Assembly (NCBI GenBank): GCA_013822245.1
Contig: PNKE01000038.1
Span: 1 to 62,580 of the forward strand
DNA: 62,580 nt
Reading direction: 5' to 3'
Origin: Candidatus Solibacter sp.
GTDB taxonomy: Bacteria > Acidobacteriota > Terriglobia > Bryobacterales > Bryobacteraceae
Shown one piece after another: positions 50,735 to 59,861 of the stretch. Each line of letters starts with the position of its first letter. Position 1 is the stretch's first letter. Both the position numbers and the translations under genes were made by a program. The notes under the pieces are model-generated. The model saw nothing but the letters and a program-made list of their open reading frames with translations, was not told where the DNA came from and made no database searches.

Positions 50735-51832
50735 CTATTGTGCCTGCGGGGCGAGGCGGGAGAACAGGTTTTCGTAGGCGGAGGTGACGGCGTCCCAACT
50801 GTAGCGGGTGCGGACGCGTTCGGCGGCGGCAAGGCGAAGGGCGTCGCGCTGGGAATCAGGCATGTCGAGGACGCGGCGGATGACGGCGGCGAGGTCCAGT
50901 TCGCCGGTGAAGGGGATGGCTGCGCCGCCGGCGACCTCTTCGTTTTCGCGGGTCTTCAGGTAGAGCACCAATGCGCCGCGGCCCATGGCTTCGATCAGGG
51001 CGGGGTGGGTGCCGCCGACTTCGGTGGCGTGGATATAGGCGAAGGAGTTGGCCTGGAGTTCATGGTAGCCGTGGCCGTAGATGGCGCCGGGCAGGACGAC
51101 GCGGGGGTCCTTGGTGTCGCGGACCTGGGCGATGTAATCGGCGGCGTAAGGGGCGTCGCCGACGAGGGCGAGTTTCAAATCTGTGTGGACGGATTCGAAG
51201 GCGCGGCGGACGAGGAGGGGGTTGTTTTCAGGTTCGAAGCGGGTGACGTAGAGGAAATAGCCGCGGGGCTGGAGGGCGAGGGCGGAGAGGGTTTCGCCGG
51301 GATCGATGGGGCCCATGGGGGCGCCGTAAGGGATGAAGGTGGAATCGGCGCCGTAGCGGGCGCGGTAGTAGGACTGGATGTTTTCGGCGTCGGTGATGAT
51401 TTCGGTGGGGCAGAAGGTGGACAGGGCTTCGGAGATGAGGTACCAGGCGCGCGCGGCCATGTTCCACTTCTTGCGCTTGCGTTCGAGGCCGTCGACGTTG
51501 ATGGCGGTGGGGATGCCGGCGAGGCGGGGCAGGGCGGTGAAGATGGCGTTGGCGCCGTTGCAGTAGAGGGCGGCGTCGAATTGGGCGCGATGGCGGAGGA
51601 GGTGGAGCGTGGAGGCGAAAGTGTGGGCGACGGTCTCCATGTATTTGTGGCGGACGGGGGGGATGTAGACGAGGCGGACGCCCTGGAAGGCGGGGGTGTC
51701 GTGGGGGGCGCGGCAATAGACGGTGACGTGGTGGCCGCGCTGGACCAAACGAACGGAGAGTTCCTCGGCGAAGGTCTCAAAGCCGCCGTAGCGGGCGGGG
51801 ATGCCGCGGGTGCCGAGCAGAGCGATTCTCAT
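50735..51832 (-). CDS. GT4 glycosyltransferase, DUF1972 rhamnosyltransferase-like
   Basis: A 365-aa GT-B fold enzyme. The N-terminal domain starts RIALLGTRGIPARYGGFETF, the DUF1972 signature of Cps2T-like enzymes that add rhamnose to a lipid-linked sugar. The C-terminal part has FLYVTRFEPENNP and the donor-binding HATEVGGTHPALIEAMGRG (E-x7-E type). It would act on the cytoplasmic face. First of the polysaccharide cluster by position, last by transcription order before alr. Confidence 0.88.
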   Translation of the reverse strand: MRIALLGTRGIPARYGGFETFAEELSVRLVQRGHHVTVYCRAPHDTPAFQGVRLVYIPPVRHKYMETVAHTFASTLHLLRHRAQFDAALYCNGANAIFTALPRLAGIPTAINVDGLERKRKKWNMAARAWYLISEALSTFCPTEIITDAENIQSYYRARYGADSTFIPYGAPMGPIDPGETLSALALQPRGYFLYVTRFEPENNPLLVRRAFESVHTDLKLALVGDAPYAADYIAQVRDTKDPRVVLPGAIYGHGYHELQANSFAYIHATEVGGTHPALIEAMGRGALVLYLKTRENEEVAGGAAIPFTGELDLAAVIRRVLDMPDSQRDALRLAAAERVRTRYSWDAVTSAYENLFSRLAPQAQ

Positions 51833-51886
51833 GGGCGGGAATACCCAGTTTGACTGGTGAGGTCGGGCGGGGGCAATGGACGGTGT

Positions 51887-52951
51887 TTAGGTTTCGGCGG
51901 TTTGGGTCTTGGCGGGGCTTTCGAGGACGGCGGCGTCCTTGCGGCGGGGTGCGGGACGGGAGACGGGTTCGTAGCGGAACCAGCCGGCCATGTATTCGTC
52001 GGAGACGCGTCGGCGAGCCATGATGGCGCGGCGTTTGCGCCACACGCCGGTCCAGGAGGCGAGGACCTGCCAGAAGGCGCGGAGGGAGTAGTGTTCGTAG
52101 AGCAGGCAGCAGCCGAGAACGACGACGTCGCGGGCGCCAATGGAGAGCCAGTGGCGGCGGTAGAGGTCGCCGGTCATGTTCTTGATGCGCATCAGGAAGC
52201 GATTCTTCACCGAGTGCATGTTGATTTCGCGCGGCAACGCCCGGCGGTTTCCGGGCAGGACGGCGCGGACGTGGTGGCCGCGGGCGTAGGGCGTATAGAG
52301 GCAGCGCCAGCCGAGCAGTTGGGCGCGCCAGGCGACGTCGGCGTCTTCGCGGTAGACGAAGAAGTCGTTGTCGAAGAATTCGCCGTCGACCGAGATGTCG
52401 TCGATCATGGCGCGGCGGTAAAGGGCGGCGGCGGCGGTGGCGCCGAAGACGTATTCGCGCTTGAGGTAGTGGCCGTTGTCGATCTGGCGGGAGCCGCGGT
52501 CGAGGTGGCGGAGGTTGGGTGTGAAGAAGATGCCGGTGGAATCGACGCGTGGGCGGGCCTCGATGTCGAAGTCGGGGCTCATGACGAGGAGTTTGCCGCA
52601 GACTGTGCCGATGCGGTTATCGAGGCGGCCGGCTTCGAGCAGGGCCTGAATGAAGTAAGGCATCAGCAGGACGTCGGGGTTGAGGGTGAGGACCCAACTG
52701 CCGCGGGAGAGGCGGATGGCCTGGTTCTGGGCGGCGGCGAAACCGGCGTTGTGGTCGTTGTAGACGATGGTGATGCGGTCTTCGAACTGATCGAGAATGT
52801 CGCGGGTGCCGTCGGTGGAGTTATTGTCGACGACAATGACTTCGACGGCGGGCCCCTTTTGGGCTAGCACCGATTGGAGGCAGCGCTTAATGTATCTGCC
52901 GCTGTTGTACGTCACGATTGTGACTGATACGAACTCTTGAGTTGCCATCAA
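51887..52951 (-). CDS. GT2 family glycosyltransferase
   Basis: A 354-aa GT-A enzyme: VTIVTYNSGRYIKRCLQSV, VIVVDNNSTDGT, the DxD-equivalent in LTLNPDVLL, and FFVYREDADVAWRA (ED acid/base region). A C-terminal region with MTGDLYRRHW-like helices follows. Rhamnosyltransferase-like GT2s of this pattern act in O-antigen or capsule assembly. The start codon overlaps the next upstream gene stop by four bases. Confidence 0.88.
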   Translation of the reverse strand: MMATQEFVSVTIVTYNSGRYIKRCLQSVLAQKGPAVEVIVVDNNSTDGTRDILDQFEDRITIVYNDHNAGFAAAQNQAIRLSRGSWVLTLNPDVLLMPYFIQALLEAGRLDNRIGTVCGKLLVMSPDFDIEARPRVDSTGIFFTPNLRHLDRGSRQIDNGHYLKREYVFGATAAAALYRRAMIDDISVDGEFFDNDFFVYREDADVAWRAQLLGWRCLYTPYARGHHVRAVLPGNRRALPREINMHSVKNRFLMRIKNMTGDLYRRHWLSIGARDVVVLGCCLLYEHYSLRAFWQVLASWTGVWRKRRAIMARRRVSDEYMAGWFRYEPVSRPAPRRKDAAVLESPAKTQTAET

Positions 52952-53961
52952 TGAGGCGACCTATCCCCGGAATTCACCAGCTTCGCACATTCATGAACGG
53001 AAGCAGGGAATGCCTGCTCCCGGTATGTCCCTTCAGGGCCGGCGACCCGGCCGGATACAGCTGCGGCGACGGAAAGACGCATCACTTTAACACACACGGA
53101 GAAGGGACGAAAGGAGGGTCCGCGAACCGCCCTCACAGCGGCTCTCGGCACTGCTGAGGCAAACACGGCCCAACAAACCGCTGCCTTTCCGGCACCCGAA
53201 AAATGCCGGACCACATATCTTAGGAGGCTACCATACCAGGCCAGTTCCCTGCCTCCATCGGCCATGCGGGAGATCGAATGGCCGCCGGCGTGGCCGGCCG
53301 CGGCGAAGGGCGTAAAACGGATCGACCAGCCCGCCGAGGCGAGGCGATAAAGGAAGTCGACGTCCTCGAACCAGACGGGGTGGAAGGATTCGTCAAAGCC
53401 GCCGGTTTCGCGCCAGGCGTCGCGGCGGATCATAAGGAAAGCGCCGGCCGGCTGCTGGGCATCGCATGGGGCGGATGTGTCCGCATCCAGGCAGCGGTAG
53501 CGGCGGTTGACAGCGTTCGAAGGCCAGACGCGGTTCAGGCCCAGGGTTTCAAAAGCGAGTGAGGCGGGCGTCGGGAAGCGGCGGATTTCGAAGCCCCTCT
53601 GGGCGGCGCCCGATTCATCCAGCAGGCGGCCGCCACAGGCGCCGGTATGCGGTGATGCGAATTCGGCCCGCATGGCGTCGAGGTTGGTCCGGATGACGGC
53701 GTCGGGGTTCAGGACCAGGATGAGTTCGCAGTCCGGCAGCATCCGGATGCCCTGGTTGACGGCGGCGGCGAACCCTTTGTTTTCGCGGTTGGCGGCGAGG
53801 CGCACGCCGTCGTGGCCGGAGACTGCGGCGCAGGTATTGTCGGCGGAGGCGTTATCGACGACAGCGACGGGCATCGACGGTTCGTGGCGGCGCAGGGCGT
53901 CGAGGCAAGCGCCGATGTGGCCGGCGGAGTTCCAGGTGACGATGACGGCGCCGGTGGTCAT
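52948..53961 (-). CDS. GT2 family glycosyltransferase
   Basis: A 337-aa GT-A enzyme. The fold starts GAVIVTWNSAGHIGACLDAL, with VAVVDNASADNT, LVLNPDAVI and the downstream VWFEDVDFLYRLASAG typical of this family. The C-terminal hydrophobic stretch (AVCWAVFASAVPRAAVRAV) may sit on the membrane. ATGA overlap with the following GT2 gene and a one-base gap to the preceding one show an operon. The sugar is unknown. Confidence 0.87.
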   Translation of the reverse strand: MTTGAVIVTWNSAGHIGACLDALRRHEPSMPVAVVDNASADNTCAAVSGHDGVRLAANRENKGFAAAVNQGIRMLPDCELILVLNPDAVIRTNLDAMRAEFASPHTGACGGRLLDESGAAQRGFEIRRFPTPASLAFETLGLNRVWPSNAVNRRYRCLDADTSAPCDAQQPAGAFLMIRRDAWRETGGFDESFHPVWFEDVDFLYRLASAGWSIRFTPFAAAGHAGGHSISRMADGGRELAWYGSLLRYVVRHFSGAGKAAVCWAVFASAVPRAAVRAVRGPSFRPFSVCVKVMRLSVAAAVSGRVAGPEGTYREQAFPASVHECAKLVNSGDRSPH

Positions 53962-53962
53962 T

Positions 53963-54952
53963 TCACCAGCCTCCGGACGGTGTGAGGCGGCTGTAGAGGC
54001 GCCAGTAGCGTTGATGAGCCGACGAGCGAAGGACGGAGTCCGATTCCTGCAGGATCGGGAGGATCTCCTGGGAACCGGGGATACGGGGGCGCGACCTCAC
54101 ATCCCGCCAGCGCCTGAGCGCCTCGCGTTTGCCGCCGAGCCAGGCGGAAAAAGTCCCGCGGCGCAGCGCCATGAGGCCCCAGAGAGACTGGCCGATGAAG
54201 ACGGTCCAGGCGAGGCGCATTCCCATGGGGCGGGGCCAGTGGAGCGCGACCAGCAGGAGTTGGTTGCGGGAGATGCGACGGACCATTTGCGGGCTCCAGG
54301 CGCCGTCGGTGGCGCTGCCGGCATGGGTGGCCCGGGCCATGTGATCGTAGACGCCCGATTCGCCCGCCATGGCGCAGCGCAGGCAGAACTCGACATCTTC
54401 CAAGTAGCTGCCGAACTCTTCGTTGAGCCCGCCCAGCGACCTGAACAGCGACCTGCGGACGAGAATAGCCGTGAACGGGGCGAAGGTGACGGGCCGGGTG
54501 GAGAGATAGGGCTCGCCGGGCGGCAGGCCGTGGCCTGCGCGCAGGGCGCAGCCGCTCAAGGCGAGCAGGTCCCAGGCGGCATCCATCATGCCGGGAAGGG
54601 TCTCGCTCATCACCATCGGCACGGCGAAGGCGGCTCCATAGGCGCCGGCGGTGTCGCAGAGACGCGTCAGGCAGTCCGGCGCCAGAACGGCGTCGTTGTT
54701 CAGCACCAGGATGTACTCGGTCGAGCATCGTCTGACTGCCTCATTCACTGCGCGGCTGAACCCGAGGTTCTCTTCAAACCGGATCACGCGCGCGCCGAAG
54801 CGTTCGGCGCATTCCACACTGCCGTCGGTGGATCCGTTATCAGCCACAACCACGGCGGCGGGAGAATCGCTCTGATTGGCAACGCTTCTCAGAGACCGTT
54901 CCAGCAGCCTGGCGCGGTTGAAGTTCGGGATGACCACCGAGACATCAAGCAT
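53963..54952 (-). CDS. GT2 family glycosyltransferase
   Basis: A 329-aa GT-A enzyme with VSVVIPNFNRARLLERSLRS, VVVADNGSTDGS, LVLNNDAVLAPD and GSYLEDVEFCLRCAMAG. A membrane-prone helix follows (AWTVFIGQSLWGLMAL). I start at the ATG 54952; the frame is open further upstream but homology begins here. Adjacent to the next GT2 gene in the same direction. Confidence 0.86.
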   Translation of the reverse strand: MLDVSVVIPNFNRARLLERSLRSVANQSDSPAAVVVADNGSTDGSVECAERFGARVIRFEENLGFSRAVNEAVRRCSTEYILVLNNDAVLAPDCLTRLCDTAGAYGAAFAVPMVMSETLPGMMDAAWDLLALSGCALRAGHGLPPGEPYLSTRPVTFAPFTAILVRRSLFRSLGGLNEEFGSYLEDVEFCLRCAMAGESGVYDHMARATHAGSATDGAWSPQMVRRISRNQLLLVALHWPRPMGMRLAWTVFIGQSLWGLMALRRGTFSAWLGGKREALRRWRDVRSRPRIPGSQEILPILQESDSVLRSSAHQRYWRLYSRLTPSGGW

Positions 54953-55034
54953 CAAGTTTTCACTTTCAGGAGGAAGCTCCCTGCACGAGGGAACGACAGG
55001 CGGGAAACACAGGCGGGCACTAAGTAGGTTACCA

Positions 55035-55718
55035 CTAACCTCGTTTGCGGGCAAACCGTTTTTTGAGGAGAAAGAAGAGGTTGTGGAAGCCGTCGCGCCA
55101 GGGGTTGAGCTTGATTTCGCCGAGGCGGGAGGAGTACATAATTGAGATCTCCTCGAAGCGCACAGCGGGCTGGATGAGGGCCTCGATTTTGATCTCCTCG
55201 CTGAAGGCCATGCCGTCGGACTCGAGGATCATCTTTTCGAGGATCGACCGTCGGAAGACCCACATCCCGGATTGGGAATCCGACACCCAGCGGAAGAAGA
55301 GCATCGACATGGCGAGCGAAAGCACGAGGTTGCCGAACTTGTGCTTGAAGCTCATGGCGTGGCGGTCGCGGACGGGGAATCGGGATGCGTTGAGGAAGTC
55401 TGCTTCGAGGTGCAGGAAGGCTTCGAGCAGGTAGCTGATGGCGTCGGGCGGGTAGCTGTGGTCGCCGTCGAGGGTGACGATGACGTCGCCGCGGGCGATG
55501 GAGAAGCCCTTCTTGTAGCTGCGTCCGTAGCCGCGGACGTCCTCGCGGATGACGGTGGCGCCGAGGGCGGTGGCGACATCGGAGGTACGGTCAGTGGAGC
55601 CGTTGTCGACGACGATCACTTCATCCACGAATTCCGGCATGCGGCGGAGCACCCGTTCGATGCCCTGCTCCTCGTTGAGGCAGGGGATGACTACGGTGAT
55701 TTTGAGGTCCTTGTACAC
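55035..55718 (-). CDS. Polyprenol-phosphate sugar transferase-like GT2
   Basis: A 227-aa GT2 of the dolichol-phosphate-mannose-synthase type: ITVVIPCLNEEQGIERVL, VIVVDNGSTDRTSD, the DxD in VTLDGDHSYPPD, and the SDSQSGMWVFRR region. Such enzymes load a sugar onto polyprenyl phosphate for extracytoplasmic use. I chose the GTG at 55718 because the fold begins there; a longer ATG start at 55796 would overlap the divergent gene. The first gene of the leftward glycosyltransferase group after a divergent boundary. Confidence 0.82.
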   Translation of the reverse strand: MYKDLKITVVIPCLNEEQGIERVLRRMPEFVDEVIVVDNGSTDRTSDVATALGATVIREDVRGYGRSYKKGFSIARGDVIVTLDGDHSYPPDAISYLLEAFLHLEADFLNASRFPVRDRHAMSFKHKFGNLVLSLAMSMLFFRWVSDSQSGMWVFRRSILEKMILESDGMAFSEEIKIEALIQPAVRFEEISIMYSSRLGEIKLNPWRDGFHNLFFLLKKRFARKRG

Positions 55719-55762
55719 GGCGCAGCTGAAGTCCCATTGTAGCGGCGCGCTATGATGACGGT

Positions 55763-56305
55763 GTGAGAATGATCCTATTTTTCCTCGCCGCCGCACTCGC
55801 CTGGGGCCAGGCGCCGGTTGCTGAACCCTCCGGCCCGGGGGGCGCCCGGAAGGTCTACCTGATGCCGATGCCCAACGGACTCGAGCAGTTTATCGCCAAC
55901 CAGTTGACGTCGAGGGGGCTGATGACCGTCGTTGCGGATGCGAACCTCGCCGACGCGCTGTTCACCGACACCGTCGGCAAGGGATTCGAGAAGCGGTACC
56001 TGGACCTGTATCCGCCGCCTGCACCTCCCAAGAAGGAAGACGACGCGGAAGCGGACAAGCCGCGTTCCAGGCAGGCTTCATCACCGGCGTCGATGGACGT
56101 GAAGGAGGCGAAGATGGAGCGGACCGGATCTCTGGGCCGGGGCAAGGGGACCATCTTCCTGGTGGACCGGGCGTCGAAGACCGTGCTGTGGTCGGCGTAT
56201 GTGCGGCCGAAGACAAGTCAACCGGAGGACCTGAACCGGGCGGCGAAACAGATTGTGGACCAGATCGAGCAGACTCTCAGCAAGGGCGGCGGGCTTTCGC
56301 GTTAA
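55763..56305 (+). CDS. Exported protein of unknown function
   Basis: A 180-aa protein with a signal peptide (MILFFLAAALAWGQA). The mature part has LEQFIANQLTSRGLMTVV and ADANLADALFTD, then a Pro/Lys-rich low-complexity segment and GTIFLVDRASKTVLWSAY, which resembles a two-lobed beta-alpha domain seen in exported Acidobacteriota proteins. Translation starts at GTG 55763 or ATG 55769. It is the only plus-strand gene in this cluster and its end overlaps the following convergent gene by 29 bases. Confidence 0.6.
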   Translation: MRMILFFLAAALAWGQAPVAEPSGPGGARKVYLMPMPNGLEQFIANQLTSRGLMTVVADANLADALFTDTVGKGFEKRYLDLYPPPAPPKKEDDAEADKPRSRQASSPASMDVKEAKMERTGSLGRGKGTIFLVDRASKTVLWSAYVRPKTSQPEDLNRAAKQIVDQIEQTLSKGGGLSR

Positions 56306-58613
56306 GCGTGGCGCGATAGGCGGTCTCGAGTTCAGCGGTGATGCGGGCCATGTCCCGCTCTTCTTCCACATAACCGCGCGCACGGCGGGCGAGGGCCGAG
56401 GCGTCATCAGGGTTTTCGAAGAGACGCAGGATCTCGCGGGCGAACGCATCGGGCGAGTCGGCCACCCTGCAGATATCCAATCCGTTGCCGGTGAGGCCTT
56501 CAGCGCCGATGGTCGTCGAGACGGCCGGGATGCCGGAGGCGAAGGCTTCGAGGAGCTTCACCCGGATGCCGGAGCCGCTCAGGATAGGGCAGACAAAGAC
56601 GGCGCATTCACGCAACGGGGACTTGATGTCGGCGACGAAGCCCTGCATTTCGAGCGCGCCGCCGAAGTCTGGCAGGGTGTGGGCGGGGGGCGGGTCGGAG
56701 CCGATGACGATGAGTTTCGAATCCGGCTCGGCTGCGAGTACGGCGGGCAGGATGTGTTTGAGGAACCAATTCAGGGCGACGCGGTTCGGCTCGTGGCGGA
56801 AGCTACCCAGGAAGAGCATGGTCTTCGGGCGGCGGCCATCAGGGGTGAACCGGTAGGCTGAGACGTCGATGCCGGCGCGGAGGTGTGGGTCGATGCGGGG
56901 GGCGAGTTCGGGGAGGAAGGAGGCGAGGTAGTCCTTATTCTCCTCGGTGCAGGTCTGGACGCGGTCGAAGACCGGCAATAGGGCGAGTTCATATCGCAGG
57001 GCGCGGAGGTATTCGAAGGCGCCTTTGATTCGGGCGACAGGCTTCATGGAGCCGAGGCCGCGGGAGATGGACTGGAAGTAGATGTCGTGTTCGAACAGGA
57101 ACCAGGCCAGCCGGTTGTAAGGCCCGGCGTACTGGCCCATGTTTGTGTATTCGACCTGAACGGCGTGGATGCGGTGGAGGTAGATCTGGCGGTGGATGAG
57201 CCACTCCAGGTCCTTGCTGGCGAACTCGCGGACGGCGAAGGGCTGGATGGAGCCGATCTGGGCGGGCAGTCCTTCGAGGCGGACGAGGAACTCCTGGGTT
57301 TTGGTGAAGGGTTCGAGTTCGTCGTGGGCGCAGATTTCGTTTGGCGAATCGACGAGGACGACGAGGTGGAGGTTTGTCAGGCGGCCGAGGTGGCGGACCG
57401 TTTGGTTCATGAAGACGCCGCCGCCGTGCAGGGGCGGGCTGATGGGGTAGGGCGAGATGAAAAGGACGTTGAGGCGTTCGGGGGCGGATTCGATCTGGTG
57501 GAAGCGGTCACGGTGGTAGCCGCCGAGGGAGCGGCGAAAGGCTTCGGCGTCTTCCACGACGGCGAGCGAGCGGGCGCGCCAGCGGGAGCGCAACGCCCCC
57601 GGGGCCTGGAGCAGGGCGCGCCACTGTCCGCCGAGCGTGGCGCGTTCCATGGAGTGGCCGGCGAGGACGCTGAGGACGGCGCCGATCCAGGAGTTCAGCA
57701 GATGGCTGCAGATGCCGGAGAACGAGTGGATGTTCTTCCAGCAGAACAGGATGAGGTTCTTATAGAGAACGCCGTCGATGTAGGACTGGGAGAACTTCTT
57801 GCCGATGGTCCCGCGATGTTCGTGCCAGACCTTGCTCGCCGGCTGGTAGTAGACTTTCCAGCCGCGCTTCCAGGCCATGTAGCCGATGTCGGTGTCTTCG
57901 AGGTAGAAGGGGCGCAGCAAGTGGTCGAAGCCGCCGAGCGAAAGGAATTTGCGACGGTCGATGGCAGATGATCCGCCGCCGGGGTAAAAGCAAGGGAAAG
58001 GTTCGTTGATCTGGTCGTCTTCGACGTGGCGGACGCGAAGGAAACCGGAGGACCACCAGGCTTGGGTGAGGCCGGTTTCCTCGCGTTTTTTGCCGGGGTC
58101 GCTGAAGAAGATCTGGGAGGAGACGGCGAACACCTTTTCGTCGGTGAAGGCGTCGAGCAGAGGCTGGAGGAAGCCGCGGTCGACGCGCATGTCGGAGTTG
58201 AGCAGGACGACGATGTCGTTCTTTGCTTCCTGAAAGCCTCGGTTGGAGCCGCCGCCGAAGCCGAGGTTTTCGGGGAGGGCGACGAGGCGGACGGAAGGGA
58301 AGGCGCCGCGGACGAAGTCTGCGCTGCCGTCGGCTGAACCGTTGTCGACGACGACGATTTCGTTGCGGGGGTTGCCGGCCATGGCTTCGATGAGCGGCGG
58401 CAGGTATTTTTCGAGGAGGTCGCGGCCGTTCCAGTTGGGGATGACGACGCTGGCGGCGGAGGTGTCGGGCATGGTGTCCGACGGCGGGCGGGTGCGGCCG
58501 ATGAGGCGGAAGGCGATGTCGGCGAGAGTGATGAAGAGGGCGGCAAGAGTCCACAGGATGGGAGAGAGAACGAGGAGGGGCAGGTTCCTGAGGAGGCGGG
58601 CGAGGAGAGCCAT
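56277..58613 (-). CDS. Bifunctional glycosyltransferase (GT2 plus GT4)
   Basis: A 778-aa protein. Two N-terminal membrane helices (residues about 10-38) precede a GT2 domain (ASVVIPNWNGRDLLEKYL, VVVDNGSADGS, VLLNSDMRVD, YLEDTDIGYMAWKRG), followed by a linker and, from about 385, a GT4-type domain (NVLFISPYPISPPLHGGGVF, TMLFLGSFRHEPN, ILSGSGIRVKLLEAFASGIP with the donor-binding E). Two sugars may be added in sequence by one polypeptide. The methyltransferase-like gene starts four bases away on the same strand. Confidence 0.85.
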   Translation of the reverse strand: MALLARLLRNLPLLVLSPILWTLAALFITLADIAFRLIGRTRPPSDTMPDTSAASVVIPNWNGRDLLEKYLPPLIEAMAGNPRNEIVVVDNGSADGSADFVRGAFPSVRLVALPENLGFGGGSNRGFQEAKNDIVVLLNSDMRVDRGFLQPLLDAFTDEKVFAVSSQIFFSDPGKKREETGLTQAWWSSGFLRVRHVEDDQINEPFPCFYPGGGSSAIDRRKFLSLGGFDHLLRPFYLEDTDIGYMAWKRGWKVYYQPASKVWHEHRGTIGKKFSQSYIDGVLYKNLILFCWKNIHSFSGICSHLLNSWIGAVLSVLAGHSMERATLGGQWRALLQAPGALRSRWRARSLAVVEDAEAFRRSLGGYHRDRFHQIESAPERLNVLFISPYPISPPLHGGGVFMNQTVRHLGRLTNLHLVVLVDSPNEICAHDELEPFTKTQEFLVRLEGLPAQIGSIQPFAVREFASKDLEWLIHRQIYLHRIHAVQVEYTNMGQYAGPYNRLAWFLFEHDIYFQSISRGLGSMKPVARIKGAFEYLRALRYELALLPVFDRVQTCTEENKDYLASFLPELAPRIDPHLRAGIDVSAYRFTPDGRRPKTMLFLGSFRHEPNRVALNWFLKHILPAVLAAEPDSKLIVIGSDPPPAHTLPDFGGALEMQGFVADIKSPLRECAVFVCPILSGSGIRVKLLEAFASGIPAVSTTIGAEGLTGNGLDICRVADSPDAFAREILRLFENPDDASALARRARGYVEEERDMARITAELETAYRATLNAKARRPC

Positions 58614-58616
58614 ATC

Positions 58617-59861
58617 TTAATACTGCGAGATGTCGGGTCCGACGCCGATTTTGCGGCCGAGGCGGAGCCAGCGGGATTGCTGGAGGGAGGCGAGGGTGGA
58701 TTCGAGGTGTTCGATACGGGCCTGGAGGTTCTGTGCCCAGAGGGTGCGTTCCTCGACGGTTTTTTCGGATTCGTGGAGGAGATCGACGCAGCGGGCGAGT
58801 TCGGCGCGGGTTTGGGTGAGGGCGGTTTCGAGACGGGTGATATTGGCGGCAGCCGTGGCGGAGGCGGATGCGTGTTCGTTCTGTAGGGCGGCGAGTTGGG
58901 ATTCGTAGCCGGAGACGATTTCGGTGACGTTGGCCTGGTGGCGGGCGAGTTCCTCGGTGACGGCGATTTCGGCGGCTTTGACGCGCTGGTCCATTTCGAG
59001 GCCCCAGGCCTGGACGGCTTTGAGATTGTCGGACTGGTCGCGGTAGAGATCGACGAGGGAGGCGTGTTCGGCCTTGAGGGAGTCGAGCCAGACGGATTTC
59101 TGAGCGAGTTCGGATTCGAGCTTTTCGATGTGGTGCTCGCGTTCGCGGAGGACGTTGGCGGCGGCGGGGAGATAGACGAAGGTGGGCGAACCGGTCTGGG
59201 TGACCGAGGCGCAGACGGCGATGAAGAAGTGGCTGTTGGCGGGCTCGGCTTCGGCGGGCTCGACGCGGAGTTCGCCGTGGGTGAGGGGGGCGAGTGCGGG
59301 GCGGATGACGAGAGAGGCGGCGTGGTTTTGCAGGAAGAGAGTGACGGAGGGGAAGACGGCGTTGAGTTCGGCGCGGAATTCGTCGAAGTCGAGTTCGCGG
59401 ACGTGGAAGGGGTTGGGTCCGGAGAGTTTGCGGGTTTCGGCGTAATAAAGGCGGTTGGGAGTGGAGGCGACGAACTGACCGCCAGGGGCAAGGAGGCGGC
59501 GGGCCTCGGTGAGGAGGTCTTGAGGGTTGTCGAGATGTTCGATGACTTCGAAGGCGACGATGAGGTCAAAAGAAGCGTCGGGGAAGGGGAGATGGCGGGC
59601 GTCGGCGGCGAGGAAATTGATGGATGGGGCGCCGTAGGATTGGCGGGCGGCGGCGGCGGCATCGGGGGCGAGGTCGATGGCGGTGACCGAGGCGGCGGTG
59701 CGGGCGAGGCAATCGGCGCCGTAGCCGGCTCCGCAGGCGATGTCGAGGACGCGTTTGCGGGAGGCGAGGCGGGAGGCGAAGAGATAGCGGGCGTAGTGTT
59801 CGTTCCAGAGGTCGGGATCGGCTTGGCCGGGGATGAGGCGTTCGCCGGTGAACTCAAGCAA
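58617..59861 (-). CDS. SAM methyltransferase with coiled-coil C-terminus
   Basis: A 414-aa protein. Residues 1-190 form a class I methyltransferase: RVLDIACGAGYGAD (SAM glycine loop), AIDLAPDA, and FEVIEHLDNPQDLL. From about 235 to 400 it is a long heptad-like coiled coil (LREREHHIEKLESELAQKS to LQARIEHLESTLASLQQS). Comparable proteins cap or length-control O-antigen chains, with the coiled coil acting as a ruler (WbdD-like), which I infer by analogy. It overlaps the Wzt gene by eight bases. Confidence 0.82.
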   Translation of the reverse strand: MLEFTGERLIPGQADPDLWNEHYARYLFASRLASRKRVLDIACGAGYGADCLARTAASVTAIDLAPDAAAAARQSYGAPSINFLAADARHLPFPDASFDLIVAFEVIEHLDNPQDLLTEARRLLAPGGQFVASTPNRLYYAETRKLSGPNPFHVRELDFDEFRAELNAVFPSVTLFLQNHAASLVIRPALAPLTHGELRVEPAEAEPANSHFFIAVCASVTQTGSPTFVYLPAAANVLREREHHIEKLESELAQKSVWLDSLKAEHASLVDLYRDQSDNLKAVQAWGLEMDQRVKAAEIAVTEELARHQANVTEIVSGYESQLAALQNEHASASATAAANITRLETALTQTRAELARCVDLLHESEKTVEERTLWAQNLQARIEHLESTLASLQQSRWLRLGRKIGVGPDISQY

